Translations under genes and position numbers: made by a program
Notes under the pieces: generated by a model
Databases searched by the model: none
What the model was told of the DNA's origin: nothing
What the model saw: only the letters and a program-made list of their open reading frames with translations
Shown here: positions 1-6,597 of the stretch, one piece after another
Layout of the letters: each line of letters begins with the position of its first letter
Position numbering within the stretch: position 1 is the first letter of the stretch
Source of the DNA: CAZUHK01 sp964620345
Lineage (GTDB): Bacteria > Planctomycetota > Phycisphaerae > Phycisphaerales > Zrk34
DNA length: 6,949 nucleotides
Reading direction: 5' to 3'
NCBI GenBank assembly: GCA_964620345.1
Contig: CAZUHK010000160.1
Location: 1-6,949 of the forward strand

Positions 1-1015
1 CGTCGGCGGCGCAGCGCTGCATCACGCGATGCGGCTGCACCTCCGCGTCGGCCGGCGGGCGGATGTCAACCGCCTCGCCCTCGCCCGCCTGCTCGGCCAA
101 ATCGCACGTCAGCCCGCAACGCGGGTGGAACGGGCAGCCGGTCGGCAGGCGCGAGGGGTTGGGCACCTGGCCCGGGATCACCTGCAGGCGATCGTGCTCT
201 TCGCCGAGCTTGGGCATCGACGCGAACAGCCCGCGGGTGTACGGGTGCTGCGGCGAGCCGAACACATCGGTCACCGAGCCGTACTCCACGATCCGCCCGG
301 CGTACATCACCGCGACGACGTCGGCGTTCTCCGCGACCACGCCCAGGTCGTGGGTGATGAGCATCACGCTCATGCCCCGCTCGTTCTGCAGCTTGCGCAA
401 CAGCTCGAGGATCTGGGCCTGGATCGTCACGTCCAGCGCGGTGGTCGGTTCGTCGGCGATGAGCAGGCGCGGGTTGCACGCCAGGGCCATGGCGATCATC
501 ACGCGCTGCCGCATGCCGCCCGAGAGCTGGTGGGGGTACTCGTCCAGCCGGCGCCGCGGCTCGCCGATGCCCACCGCCCGCAACGCCTCGGTGGCGATCT
601 CGATCGCCTCTTGCCTGCTCACCTGCTGGTGCAGATGAATCGCCTCGAGGATCTGCCAGCCGATCGTGTACACCGGGTTCAGCGAGGTCATCGGCTCTTG
701 AAAGATCATCGCGATCTGGTTGCCGCGAACTTTACGCATCTGCTTGGCGTTGAGCGCCAGCAGGTTCTGGCCGTCGAACACGATCCCGCCCGAGGCGATG
801 CGGCCGGGGGGCGTGGGGATCAGTTGCAGGATCGACATCGCCGTGACCGATTTGCCCGAGCCCGACTCGCCGACCACCGCCAGCGTCTGGCCGGGATAGA
901 TCGACAGGTTCACGTTGTTGACCGCGCGGACGATGCTGCGGCGTTGATGAAAATGCACGGCCAGATCGCTCACACGAAGCAGCGGGGTGTCGGGCGTATA
1001 GGATTGTTCGTTCAT
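1..1015 (-). CDS. oppD: Peptide/nickel-type ABC transporter ATP-binding protein (OppD/DppD family), 3' end beyond left edge
   Basis: This is the ATPase of a peptide-type ABC importer, acting at the cytoplasmic face of the inner membrane. My own translation from the ATG at 1015 gives 338 residues and is still open at base 1. Nucleotide-binding motifs are complete: Walker A GESGSGKS (49-56), Q-loop glutamine 106 in FQEPMTSLNP, ABC signature LSGGMRQ (164-170), Walker B LLIADEP with D188 and E189, and H-loop H222 in ITHDLG. After the nucleotide-binding domain comes the family's C-terminal oligopeptide/dipeptide region (about 255-338) with HPYTRGL and GCPFHPRC. The usual length is about 320-350 residues, so only a few codons are probably missing, unless it is a YejF-like double ATPase. 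The start follows the yejE stop by 5 bases and has a good Shine-Dalgarno. Cysteines 294, 300, 304 and 335 are present, but the third is displaced from its usual spacing. The exact substrate cannot be inferred. Confidence 0.95.
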   Translation of the reverse strand, partial: MNEQSYTPDTPLLRVSDLAVHFHQRRSIVRAVNNVNLSIYPGQTLAVVGESGSGKSVTAMSILQLIPTPPGRIASGGIVFDGQNLLALNAKQMRKVRGNQIAMIFQEPMTSLNPVYTIGWQILEAIHLHQQVSRQEAIEIATEALRAVGIGEPRRRLDEYPHQLSGGMRQRVMIAMALACNPRLLIADEPTTALDVTIQAQILELLRKLQNERGMSVMLITHDLGVVAENADVVAVMYAGRIVEYGSVTDVFGSPQHPYTRGLFASMPKLGEEHDRLQVIPGQVPNPSRLPTGCPFHPRCGLTCDLAEQAGEGEAVDIRPPADAEVQPHRVMQRCAAD

Positions 1016-1020
1016 GTCGG

Positions 1021-2310
1021 TCACTCCCGATTGACATGGGGATCGATCGCGTCGCGCAGGGCTTCGCCGATGAGGTTGTAGGCGAAGACGGTGAGGAAGA
1101 TCGCCAGGCCGGGGAAGATGACCAGGCCCCATTGCCGGCCGGCGCCGCGGGCCTCGTTGAGCATCTGGCCCCAACTGGGCTGATCGACCAGGCCCAGGCC
1201 CAGGAAGCTGAGCGTCGATTCGGTGAGGATCATCGACGCGATGCCGAAGCTGGCGAGCACGAGCACCGGCGTGATGCCGTTGGGCAGCATGTGGCGGAAC
1301 AGGATCGACCACAGCGGCAAGCCCGCCGCCCGCGCCGCCTGGACGTAGTCCATCTTGCGGATCTTCAGGAACTCGGCGCGCACGTAAAGCGCATAGCCCA
1401 CCCAGCCGGTCACGCCCAGGATCACCGTCATCAGGTAGAGCGATCGGCCGTAAAATGCGACGACCATGATCAGCAGGAAGATGACGGGGATGGCGGAGAA
1501 GATTTCGACCAGGCGCATGCCCAGCAGATCGACCTTGCCGGCGAAGTAGCCCATGAACCCGCCGATGACGATGCCGATCAACGCGGCGATGCCCGTGGCG
1601 ATCAGGCCGATCGTCAAGGCGATGCGGCTGGCGTGGATCATGCGGCTGGCGACGTCGGCGCCTTGCTGGGTGGTGCCCATCCAGTGGCGGGTGTCCGGCG
1701 GCAGCAGGCGCGGGTCCACCCCGGTGGCCGACAGCACGTCTCGCTGACGGTCGTTGGGCGAATAGGCGATCGGCGGGTACCAAGCCCAGGCGACTTGCCC
1801 CGCCGCGATCCGCTCGCGGTAGATCGAGAGGTTATCGACATCGGGCGGGCGAACCATCCACGCCGACAGCAGCAAGGTCGCCACCACGATGCCCAACCAG
1901 CCCGCGGCACGCCATCGGGGGCGCACGGCCGAGATCAGGAACACGGCCAGCGCCGCCAGCCCGACGACCAGCGTCACGTCCACCGGCGAGACGTATCCCA
2001 GCATCGGGCTGGAGAGGACCAGTTGCCGGCCCGTCGCCGGGTCGGTGTCGGCCACCGCGAACACGAGCCCGGCCTGAATGCGATCGGTCGCGTCGGCCGG
2101 GTCGATCCACGCTTTCCACAGCAGCGGGTGGCTGTTGGCCAGCACGGGTGCGAAGACCGCCAGCAGCACGAGCACCACCACCCAGGCGGCGCCCAGCCGC
2201 GCGCCCCATCGCCCGAGCATGTCGAGAACGACGCGTGCGACGAAGCTTCGGCTTCGTGGCAGGGCCGGCGGCGCGGCGCCGGCGGTGGGGTTGGCCGGTT
2301 GGTCATTCAT
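1021..2310 (-). CDS. yejE: YejE/OppC-type ABC transporter permease with enlarged N-terminal half
   Basis: Inner-membrane channel subunit of the importer, 429 residues. The C-terminal part is a standard OppC-type core: the GTTQQGADVASR segment (212-223), membrane helices at about 230-256, 269-287, 290-310, 347-367 and 395-416, and the ATPase-contacting EAA loop DYVQAARAAG...RHMLPNG (321-345), ending in DAIDPH. The first helix is at about 41-58. YejE-like wording includes ANSHPLLWK after helix 1, GYFAGKVDL and VRAEFLKIR. Between helix 1 and the core lie about 150 residues with two additional hydrophobic stretches (about 111-129 and 136-152). E. coli YejE has an extra outward-facing region here but is about 340 residues long, so this protein is clearly larger. 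The ATG at 2310 overlaps the yejB stop by 8 bases and has AAGAG 6 bases upstream. An in-frame ATG at 2349 would overlap yejB by 47 bases and is less likely. The usually conserved arginine of the G-R-D segment is alanine here (GAD). Confidence 0.92.
   Translation of the reverse strand: MNDQPANPTAGAAPPALPRSRSFVARVVLDMLGRWGARLGAAWVVVLVLLAVFAPVLANSHPLLWKAWIDPADATDRIQAGLVFAVADTDPATGRQLVLSSPMLGYVSPVDVTLVVGLAALAVFLISAVRPRWRAAGWLGIVVATLLLSAWMVRPPDVDNLSIYRERIAAGQVAWAWYPPIAYSPNDRQRDVLSATGVDPRLLPPDTRHWMGTTQQGADVASRMIHASRIALTIGLIATGIAALIGIVIGGFMGYFAGKVDLLGMRLVEIFSAIPVIFLLIMVVAFYGRSLYLMTVILGVTGWVGYALYVRAEFLKIRKMDYVQAARAAGLPLWSILFRHMLPNGITPVLVLASFGIASMILTESTLSFLGLGLVDQPSWGQMLNEARGAGRQWGLVIFPGLAIFLTVFAYNLIGEALRDAIDPHVNRE
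1024..1028 (-). promoter_or_regulatory. Shine-Dalgarno of the oppD-type gene
   Basis: GGGAG on the minus strand lies 8 bases before the ATG at 1015, at the very end of the yejE-like coding region. It is the clearest ribosome binding site in the cluster and supports the chosen start. Confidence 0.6.
2240..2257 (-). repeat. Perfect 7-bp inverted repeat in the 5' coding region of the yejE-like gene
   Basis: The arms ACGAAGC and GCTTCGT are separated by 4 bases. Read on the plus strand the loop is TTCG closed by C-G. In the mRNA (minus strand) the loop is CGAA. It lies within codons 18-24, about 55-70 bases downstream of the start codon, and encodes part of RSRSF. It may be a small mRNA hairpin near the translation start or chance. 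Confidence 0.35.
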
Positions 2311-3727
2311 AACTGACTCTTGGGTCGGCCAGGGCGTAGCAGATGTCACGCAGCAGTTCGCTGCCCAGGCCCAGCAGCCCGGCGATCAGCGTGGTGGCCA
2401 TGATCAGCTCGCGGTCTTTTTCGAACGCCGCCTCGACCGCCAACCGGCCCATGCCGTTGATCGAGAAGATCGTCTCGACCACGACGGACCCGACGAACAT
2501 CGCCGGGATGATGCCCGCGGCCATGGTGATCAGCGGCAGGATGCCGTTGCGGAACGTGTGTCGCCAGAGCACGACGCGCTCGGACAGGCCCTTGGCCCGC
2601 GCGGTGCGGATGAAGTGGGCCGAGAGGTTGTCCAGGATCGCGCCGCGCATGACCTTGCTCATCACCGCGAACCCGCCGTAGGTCAGGCAGATCACCGGCA
2701 GCACCAGGTGCCAGGCGAAATCCAGCAGCCAGCCGCGGACAAACCCCTGGTCGCCCCAGCGTGGGAAGAACGGCATCTGGTCGGCGCGCAGGTCGTGCAT
2801 GCCCGTCGTGGGAAACCAGCGCAGGTACTGGTCGTTGGCCAGGAAGGTGATGAACATCATGCCCGCCCAGATCACGGGGATCGACCACAGGCCGACGAAG
2901 ATCACGCCGGTGCTCAGATCGAACACCCCGCCGCGGTGCCGCGCCGCGTAAACGCCGGCGAAGATCGCCACGAAGTAGATCAGCGGGACCGAGATCACGT
3001 TGAGCAGGACGGTGATGGGCACGCGCTCGGCGAGGATCTGGATCACGTCGCGCCCCTTGAGCGTCTGGCCGAAGTCCGGCAGCTTGAACGCCGGTTTGTC
3101 AAACCGCACGCGGGCGATGCCCGAGACCTCGAAGGCCAGTTGCCCGATCAGTTCGTTCTGCATCCGCGCCGCGCCGCGCTGTGCATCGATCCGCCGCAGC
3201 TCGGCCAGGAGCTTCTCGTGCGTCGCGGGCTCCAGCGGCACATCCATCCAGGCGAACAGCGCCATGGCGTGGGCGGGGTCTTCCAGGGCCCGGCCGACCT
3301 TGCGGGCCACCTCCAGCGGCGGNNNNNNNNNNAGGGCCTGGTAGGCCGCCATGTCCAGCGTCAGCCCCACCGCGCGTTTGAGGTAGCCCGGATGGGTGTT
3401 GAACGGCTTGTCGGCCAGTGCCTCGGTCACGGCGTGGCGCGTCGCCTGGTCGAACGCGATGTCCGAGGACATGCGAAAGCCGGCCGGCGAAATCTGGTTG
3501 AGCCAGCGGCCGAACTGCACGAGCTTGGGCTGGTCCAGCCCGTACCGCCGCTCCAGCGCCTTGCGGACACGCTTGGCGTCCTGGCCTTCGGTCTGTGCGC
3601 CCTCGGCGGTCAGCGCCGTGCCGCCGAACCCGCCGGGGGCGAAGGCCATGACGAAAAACACCACCGCCAGCACGCCCAGGAGCGTGGGAATCATCAGCAG
3701 CAGCCGTCGAACGATGTACGAAAGCAT
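2303..3727 (-). CDS. yejB: YejB/OppB-type ABC transporter permease with large extracytoplasmic insert; contains assembly gap
   Basis: Inner-membrane channel subunit pairing with the YejE-type permease. It has 474 residues as assembled, against about 310-365 for OppB and YejB. The start MLSYIVRRLLLMIP is the classical OppB opening with helix 1 at about 8-30. An upstream in-frame ATG at 3763 would add 12 unconvincing residues, and neither start has a clear Shine-Dalgarno. RRYGLDQPKLVQ (60-71) matches the family motif before helix 2. The family segment GRDVIQILAERVP follows only at 225-237, leaving an insert of about 135 residues (82-215) rich in predicted helix. Core helices lie at about 238-260, 271-297, 338-358, 395-417 and 442-462. 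The EAA loop is FIRTARAKGLSE...RHTFRNG (372-395). The C-terminus FSINGMG and DICYALADPRVSYE closely resembles YejB. Ten Ns at 3323-3332 fall in the insert. The frame is open on both sides, so the gene is probably intact, but its true length is unknown. Confidence 0.9.
   Translation of the reverse strand: MLSYIVRRLLLMIPTLLGVLAVVFFVMAFAPGGFGGTALTAEGAQTEGQDAKRVRKALERRYGLDQPKLVQFGRWLNQISPAGFRMSSDIAFDQATRHAVTEALADKPFNTHPGYLKRAVGLTLDMAAYQAXXXXPPLEVARKVGRALEDPAHAMALFAWMDVPLEPATHEKLLAELRRIDAQRGAARMQNELIGQLAFEVSGIARVRFDKPAFKLPDFGQTLKGRDVIQILAERVPITVLLNVISVPLIYFVAIFAGVYAARHRGGVFDLSTGVIFVGLWSIPVIWAGMMFITFLANDQYLRWFPTTGMHDLRADQMPFFPRWGDQGFVRGWLLDFAWHLVLPVICLTYGGFAVMSKVMRGAILDNLSAHFIRTARAKGLSERVVLWRHTFRNGILPLITMAAGIIPAMFVGSVVVETIFSINGMGRLAVEAAFEKDRELIMATTLIAGLLGLGSELLRDICYALADPRVSYE
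2317..2321 (-). promoter_or_regulatory. Probable Shine-Dalgarno of the yejE-like gene
   Basis: AAGAG on the minus strand lies 6 bases before the ATG at 2310, inside the last codons of the yejB-like gene. It favours 2310 over the in-frame ATG at 2349. Confidence 0.45.
3323..3332. other. Assembly gap (10 Ns)
   Basis: Ten consecutive Ns interrupt the yejB-like gene at about codons 132-135, within the extracytoplasmic insert. The same minus-strand frame is open on both sides. Ten Ns is a common placeholder for a gap of unknown size, so the real missing length may differ. Confidence 0.98.
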
Positions 3728-3800
3728 GTTGGTGTGGGCCCGCGCCGCGGGGCCGGGAGCCATCGGGCGGCGCGCCCCGTGGCCCGGCGGCCGACCGATC
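3728..3800 (-). other. GC-rich intercistronic spacer, possibly structured
   Basis: These 73 bases separate the binding-protein stop from the chosen yejB start and form the only sizeable gap within the operon. The stretch is almost entirely G and C and holds several short complementary arms, for example GGGC/GCCC around a 5-base loop, GGGCC/GGCCC, and CCGC/GCGG around GGC. There is no following T-run, so it does not look like an intrinsic terminator. It could be an mRNA structure that protects the binding-protein message or lowers permease expression, as intercistronic hairpins do in maltose and other ABC operons. This is inference only. If translation of yejB began at 3763 the spacer would shrink to 37 bases. 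Confidence 0.3.
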
Positions 3801-5624
3801 TCATTGCGTCCATAGCTGCAGGGGTTTGGGAACGTACATTTCCACGCGGTCGTTCATGCCCGAGCGCGTGATCTTCACGTTGCCGATGCGCTTGTCGATG
3901 AAGACCGGCGCCTTGCTGAAGAACAGGAACGTGTACGGTTGATCCTCATGGAGGATCGCATGGGCCCGGTGCCACATCGCCAGCCGCTTGTCGCGATCGA
4001 GCGTGATCCGCGCCTCGTCGATGAGCTTGTCGAATTGCGGATTGGCGTACGAGACGTAGTTGCTCCCGCCGCCCTTCATGGATTCGGAGTGAAAGATCTG
4101 CTTGGGATCGCCTTCGATGTTGCCGGTCCAACCGAGCGTGATCGCGTCAAAGTCACGCTCGTCGATCCGCTGCAGCATGGTGTTCCACTCGGTCGGATCG
4201 GGTTGCATGACAATGCCCGCCCGAGCGTAGGCGTCTTTGAGGTAGAACGCCATCTGCTGGTAATTGGTGCTGCCGGCCGGATAGATCAGCTTGAACTCGA
4301 ACACCTCGCCCGCCTCGTTTTCCAGCATGCCATCGCCATCCCGGTCGGTCCACCCGGCCTCGGCCAGCAGCTTGCGCGCCCGCGGGGGGTCGTAGGGCCA
4401 GGGCTTGATGGCCGCGTCGGCCTGCGCGCCGAGGTGATGAAACGGCCCGGTCGCCACCGTCGCAAGACCCGCCATGAGTTGCTCGGCCATCTCATTGCGG
4501 TCGGTCAGCAACGTCATCGCCTTGCGGACCCGCACGTCGGCGAACGGCGTGGGCTCGCCCTTGCGCTTCTGGTTCCACCCCACGTACCGGTAGCCAAAGT
4601 TCGGCGCCTCGTACACGTACAGGTCCGCCCGCTCCAGCAGGTCGTCGTCCCTGCGAAGCCGATCGTACTTCTCGGGCCTCACGCCGTACCGGTCGATCTC
4701 GCGGTTGCGGAAGCTGGTCAGCTCCGCCGTCTCATCGGTAATCTCGCGGAACACCAGCCGATCGAACGACGGCCGCGGACCCCAGTAATTCTCGTTGCGC
4801 ACCAGCTCGATCTTCCCCGTGCCCGACTCCCATTCCAGCGGATCCACACGCAGGCGGTACGGGCCCGAACCCACGAGCAACCCCGGCAGCTCGTTGAACT
4901 GCTCGGAAGTGAACTGCTCGTAGAAGTGCCGGGGCAGAACCGTCATGCCCCCGGAAAACTCCAGCGATTTGAAGTACGGCCGCTTCATCCGGAAGACCAC
5001 GCGGTGGGGTCCATCGGCCTCGACGGATTCGAAGTTGTCGTAGTAGCTCCGCAACGCCGGGGCGTTGATGTCGGGGTTCATGATCAGCTCATAGGTGAAC
5101 ACCACGTCCTCGGCGGTGAGCGGCTTGCCATCGCTGAAGCGTGCATCGGGCCGCAGGTCGAAGCTGATCGTCAGGCCGTCCTCCGACACCTGCCAGTCAT
5201 GGGCCAGCCACGGCCGCCATTCGAAGCTCTCGGGGTCGCGCACGATCAGCGACTCCAGCACGTATCCCGCGATCACGCTCTGGTAGGCATCGGTGGCGAT
5301 CAGCGGCGTGAGCTTGCCGACGGTCTGGCTGAACGAATCGACGAACCAGTCGCCGTAGGCGAAGTCCTCCTGCTCCCGCGGCGCCTGCAGGCGGTAGAAA
5401 TACTCGCTGGCCGATGGCAGTCCGTCGGTGGCATCGGGCGCGGCGTTGTCATGCCGCGGCGCCGTCGCCACGCCGCCGGCCGCCAATTCGCTCAACTGCC
5501 GCTGGATCCCCGCAAGCGTCTGCCATTGCCGGTCGAACAGCACCATGGCGATCCAGATGCTCACAAGGATCCCCAGCAGCAGGACGATCAGGATGAAGTC
5601 TTTGAAGCCGAACTTGTTGTCCAT
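3801..5624 (-). CDS. Membrane-anchored family 5 extracellular solute-binding protein of a peptide-type ABC importer
   Basis: Binding protein that captures the solute outside the inner membrane and delivers it to the permeases; 607 residues, typical or slightly long for the OppA/DppA/YejA class. Residues 9-30 form one strong hydrophobic helix after a short charged N-terminus. There is no lipobox cysteine and no clear signal peptidase site, so it is probably an uncleaved anchor. Residues 31-50 look helical, and 51-72 form an Ala/Gly/Asp-rich linker. The binding domain then shows family landmarks: PLIATDAYQSVIAGYVLESL (106-125), DGKPLTAEDVVFTYE (165-179), GSGPYRLR (252-259), FADVRVRKAMTLLTDR (361-376), AEAGWTDRDGDGMLEN (421-436) and DFDAITLGWTG (491-501). 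The ATG at 5624 follows the upstream permease stop by 16 bases without a Shine-Dalgarno. The position next to yejB and yejE homologues suggests a YejA-like role. The substrate cannot be read from the sequence; oligopeptides are the default guess. Confidence 0.93.
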   Translation of the reverse strand: MDNKFGFKDFILIVLLLGILVSIWIAMVLFDRQWQTLAGIQRQLSELAAGGVATAPRHDNAAPDATDGLPSASEYFYRLQAPREQEDFAYGDWFVDSFSQTVGKLTPLIATDAYQSVIAGYVLESLIVRDPESFEWRPWLAHDWQVSEDGLTISFDLRPDARFSDGKPLTAEDVVFTYELIMNPDINAPALRSYYDNFESVEADGPHRVVFRMKRPYFKSLEFSGGMTVLPRHFYEQFTSEQFNELPGLLVGSGPYRLRVDPLEWESGTGKIELVRNENYWGPRPSFDRLVFREITDETAELTSFRNREIDRYGVRPEKYDRLRRDDDLLERADLYVYEAPNFGYRYVGWNQKRKGEPTPFADVRVRKAMTLLTDRNEMAEQLMAGLATVATGPFHHLGAQADAAIKPWPYDPPRARKLLAEAGWTDRDGDGMLENEAGEVFEFKLIYPAGSTNYQQMAFYLKDAYARAGIVMQPDPTEWNTMLQRIDERDFDAITLGWTGNIEGDPKQIFHSESMKGGGSNYVSYANPQFDKLIDEARITLDRDKRLAMWHRAHAILHEDQPYTFLFFSKAPVFIDKRIGNVKITRSGMNDRVEMYVPKPLQLWTQ

Positions 5625-5640
5625 GGGTGAAGCCGTGAGG

Positions 5641-6534
5641 TCAGGAGGAATTTCGGGCGTGCGGGTCGAGGCGGTCGCGCAGGCCTTCGCCCAGGAAGTT
5701 GAGCGCCAGCAGCGTCGCGCCCAGCAGCGTACACGGCCAGACCAGCAGCCACCAGTGGCTTTGCACCGGGTTGAGCTGGGTCATGCCCGCCGCGGCGAGG
5801 TTGCCCCAGCTCGGCAGCGGCGCCTGCACGCCGATGCCCAGGAAACTCAGAAAGCTCTCCTGCAAAATCGCCTGGGGCACGGTGAGCGTGGTGTAGACGA
5901 TGATCGGCGCGACCAGGTTCGGCAGCACGTGGCCCAACAGCAGGCGCGGCGTGGGCACGCCCGCGGCCCGCGCCGCCTCGATAAACGGTTGGCGGCGGAT
6001 GCTCAGCACCTGCCCGCGCACCACCCGCGCCAGCGTCAGCCAGCTCACCGCGCCGATCGCCAGCAGCAGCGTCACCACGTTGGCCGCGGTCGCGTTGAAG
6101 ACCCGTTCGAGCAGGGGTTGCAGCGCAACGTCGAGCAAAACGACCAGCAGGATGTACGGCAGGCCGTAGAGCACGTCGACGATGCGCATCATGCACGAAT
6201 CGATCCGGCCGCCGAGGTATCCGGCGACCAGGCCCCAGGCGGTGCCGACCACGACGCTGATCGCCGCGGCGGCCAGGCCGATGCCCAGCGAGATCGCCCC
6301 GCCCAGCAGGCATCGCACCAGCACGCTGCGGCCCAGCTCATCGGTGCCCAGCACCCCGCCGGGCCCGGGCGGCCGGAGCGTGGCTTGCAGGTGCGTCGCG
6401 TCGTAGTGCTGCAACGTCCACGGCAGCGAACCCAGGCACGCCGCGGCCATGACCGCCAGCACCACCCCGCCGACCAGCGGCGCGCTGAACCGACGGCGCG
6501 GATGAATCACAGGCGGCAGGTCGATCGCCGTCAT
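5641..6534 (-). CDS. OppC/DppC-type ABC transporter permease, first gene of the cluster
   Basis: Inner-membrane permease of the peptide/nickel importer class; 297 residues, the normal length for DppC/OppC. Helix 1 is at about 19-37. The family motif GTDELGRSVLVR (63-74) follows. Core helices lie at about 80-106, 121-138, 152-172, 209-227 and 262-283. The EAA loop FIEAARAAGVP...GHVLPNLVAP (184-210) contacts the ATPase, and SFLSFLGIGVQAPLPSWG (227-244) and GEGLRDRLDP (282-291) are typical of the C-terminal half. It has the standard short loop after helix 1, unlike the enlarged YejE-type permease downstream. No OppB-type partner lies beside it: the gene upstream is unrelated and the only OppB-type gene is the YejB-like one. 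Within GRDVLSR-like positions it has GRSVLVR. The start ATG at 6534 has no Shine-Dalgarno. It could combine with YejB as an alternative to YejE, or belong to a transporter whose other parts are encoded elsewhere. Confidence 0.93.
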   Translation of the reverse strand: MTAIDLPPVIHPRRRFSAPLVGGVVLAVMAAACLGSLPWTLQHYDATHLQATLRPPGPGGVLGTDELGRSVLVRCLLGGAISLGIGLAAAAISVVVGTAWGLVAGYLGGRIDSCMMRIVDVLYGLPYILLVVLLDVALQPLLERVFNATAANVVTLLLAIGAVSWLTLARVVRGQVLSIRRQPFIEAARAAGVPTPRLLLGHVLPNLVAPIIVYTTLTVPQAILQESFLSFLGIGVQAPLPSWGNLAAAGMTQLNPVQSHWWLLVWPCTLLGATLLALNFLGEGLRDRLDPHARNSS

Positions 6535-6597
6535 GGCCGGCCATGATACGCCATGGGCCGCGACCGGGGCGAACGGCGTGCCCGATGCGACACCGAC
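6535..6597 (-). promoter_or_regulatory. Probable promoter region of the transporter operon
   Basis: Only 63 bases lie between the upstream terminator and the first permease ATG, so an operon promoter is expected here, unless transcription reads through. The best -10 candidate is TATCAT at 6548-6543 on the minus strand. Its -35 is poor (TTCGCC, spacer of about 19). If used, transcription would start within a base or two of the ATG, giving a nearly leaderless mRNA, which would fit the missing Shine-Dalgarno. No operator palindrome is evident. Confidence 0.3.

Noticed and set aside
29..1081. 350-codon plus-strand open frame
   Set aside because: It runs antisense to the ATPase gene. Its product is Arg/His/Gln-rich low-complexity sequence typical of reverse frames in GC-rich DNA.
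2303..3763. Longer YejB start at the ATG at 3763
   Set aside because: The 12 extra residues are Ala/Pro/Arg-rich and unlike the family, there is no Shine-Dalgarno, and MLSYIVRRLL at 3727 is the typical OppB beginning.
1036..3871. Long plus-strand open frames opposite both yej-like permeases (426 and 597 codons)
   Set aside because: They are antisense shadows made of Arg, His, Asp and Gln repeats, with no domain sense. The minus-strand frames show clear permease motifs.
3939..5630. 563-codon plus-strand open frame opposite the binding protein
   Set aside because: It is antisense to a confidently identified family 5 binding protein and shows no recognisable motif.
5641..5650. AGGAGGAA on the plus strand, a perfect-looking Shine-Dalgarno
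   Set aside because: It is on the antisense strand and is simply the complement of the Ser-Ser codons at the end of the first permease. No credible plus-strand gene follows it.
5428..6546. 372-codon plus-strand open frame opposite the first permease
   Set aside because: It is a composition-driven shadow rich in Arg and Gln, opposite a clear OppC-type gene.
6531..6554. Seven-residue minus-strand frame (MAYHGRP) whose stop overlaps the first permease start as ATGA
   Set aside because: It would resemble a coupled leader peptide, but it has no ribosome binding site, it overlaps the only plausible -10 box, and so short a frame is expected by chance.
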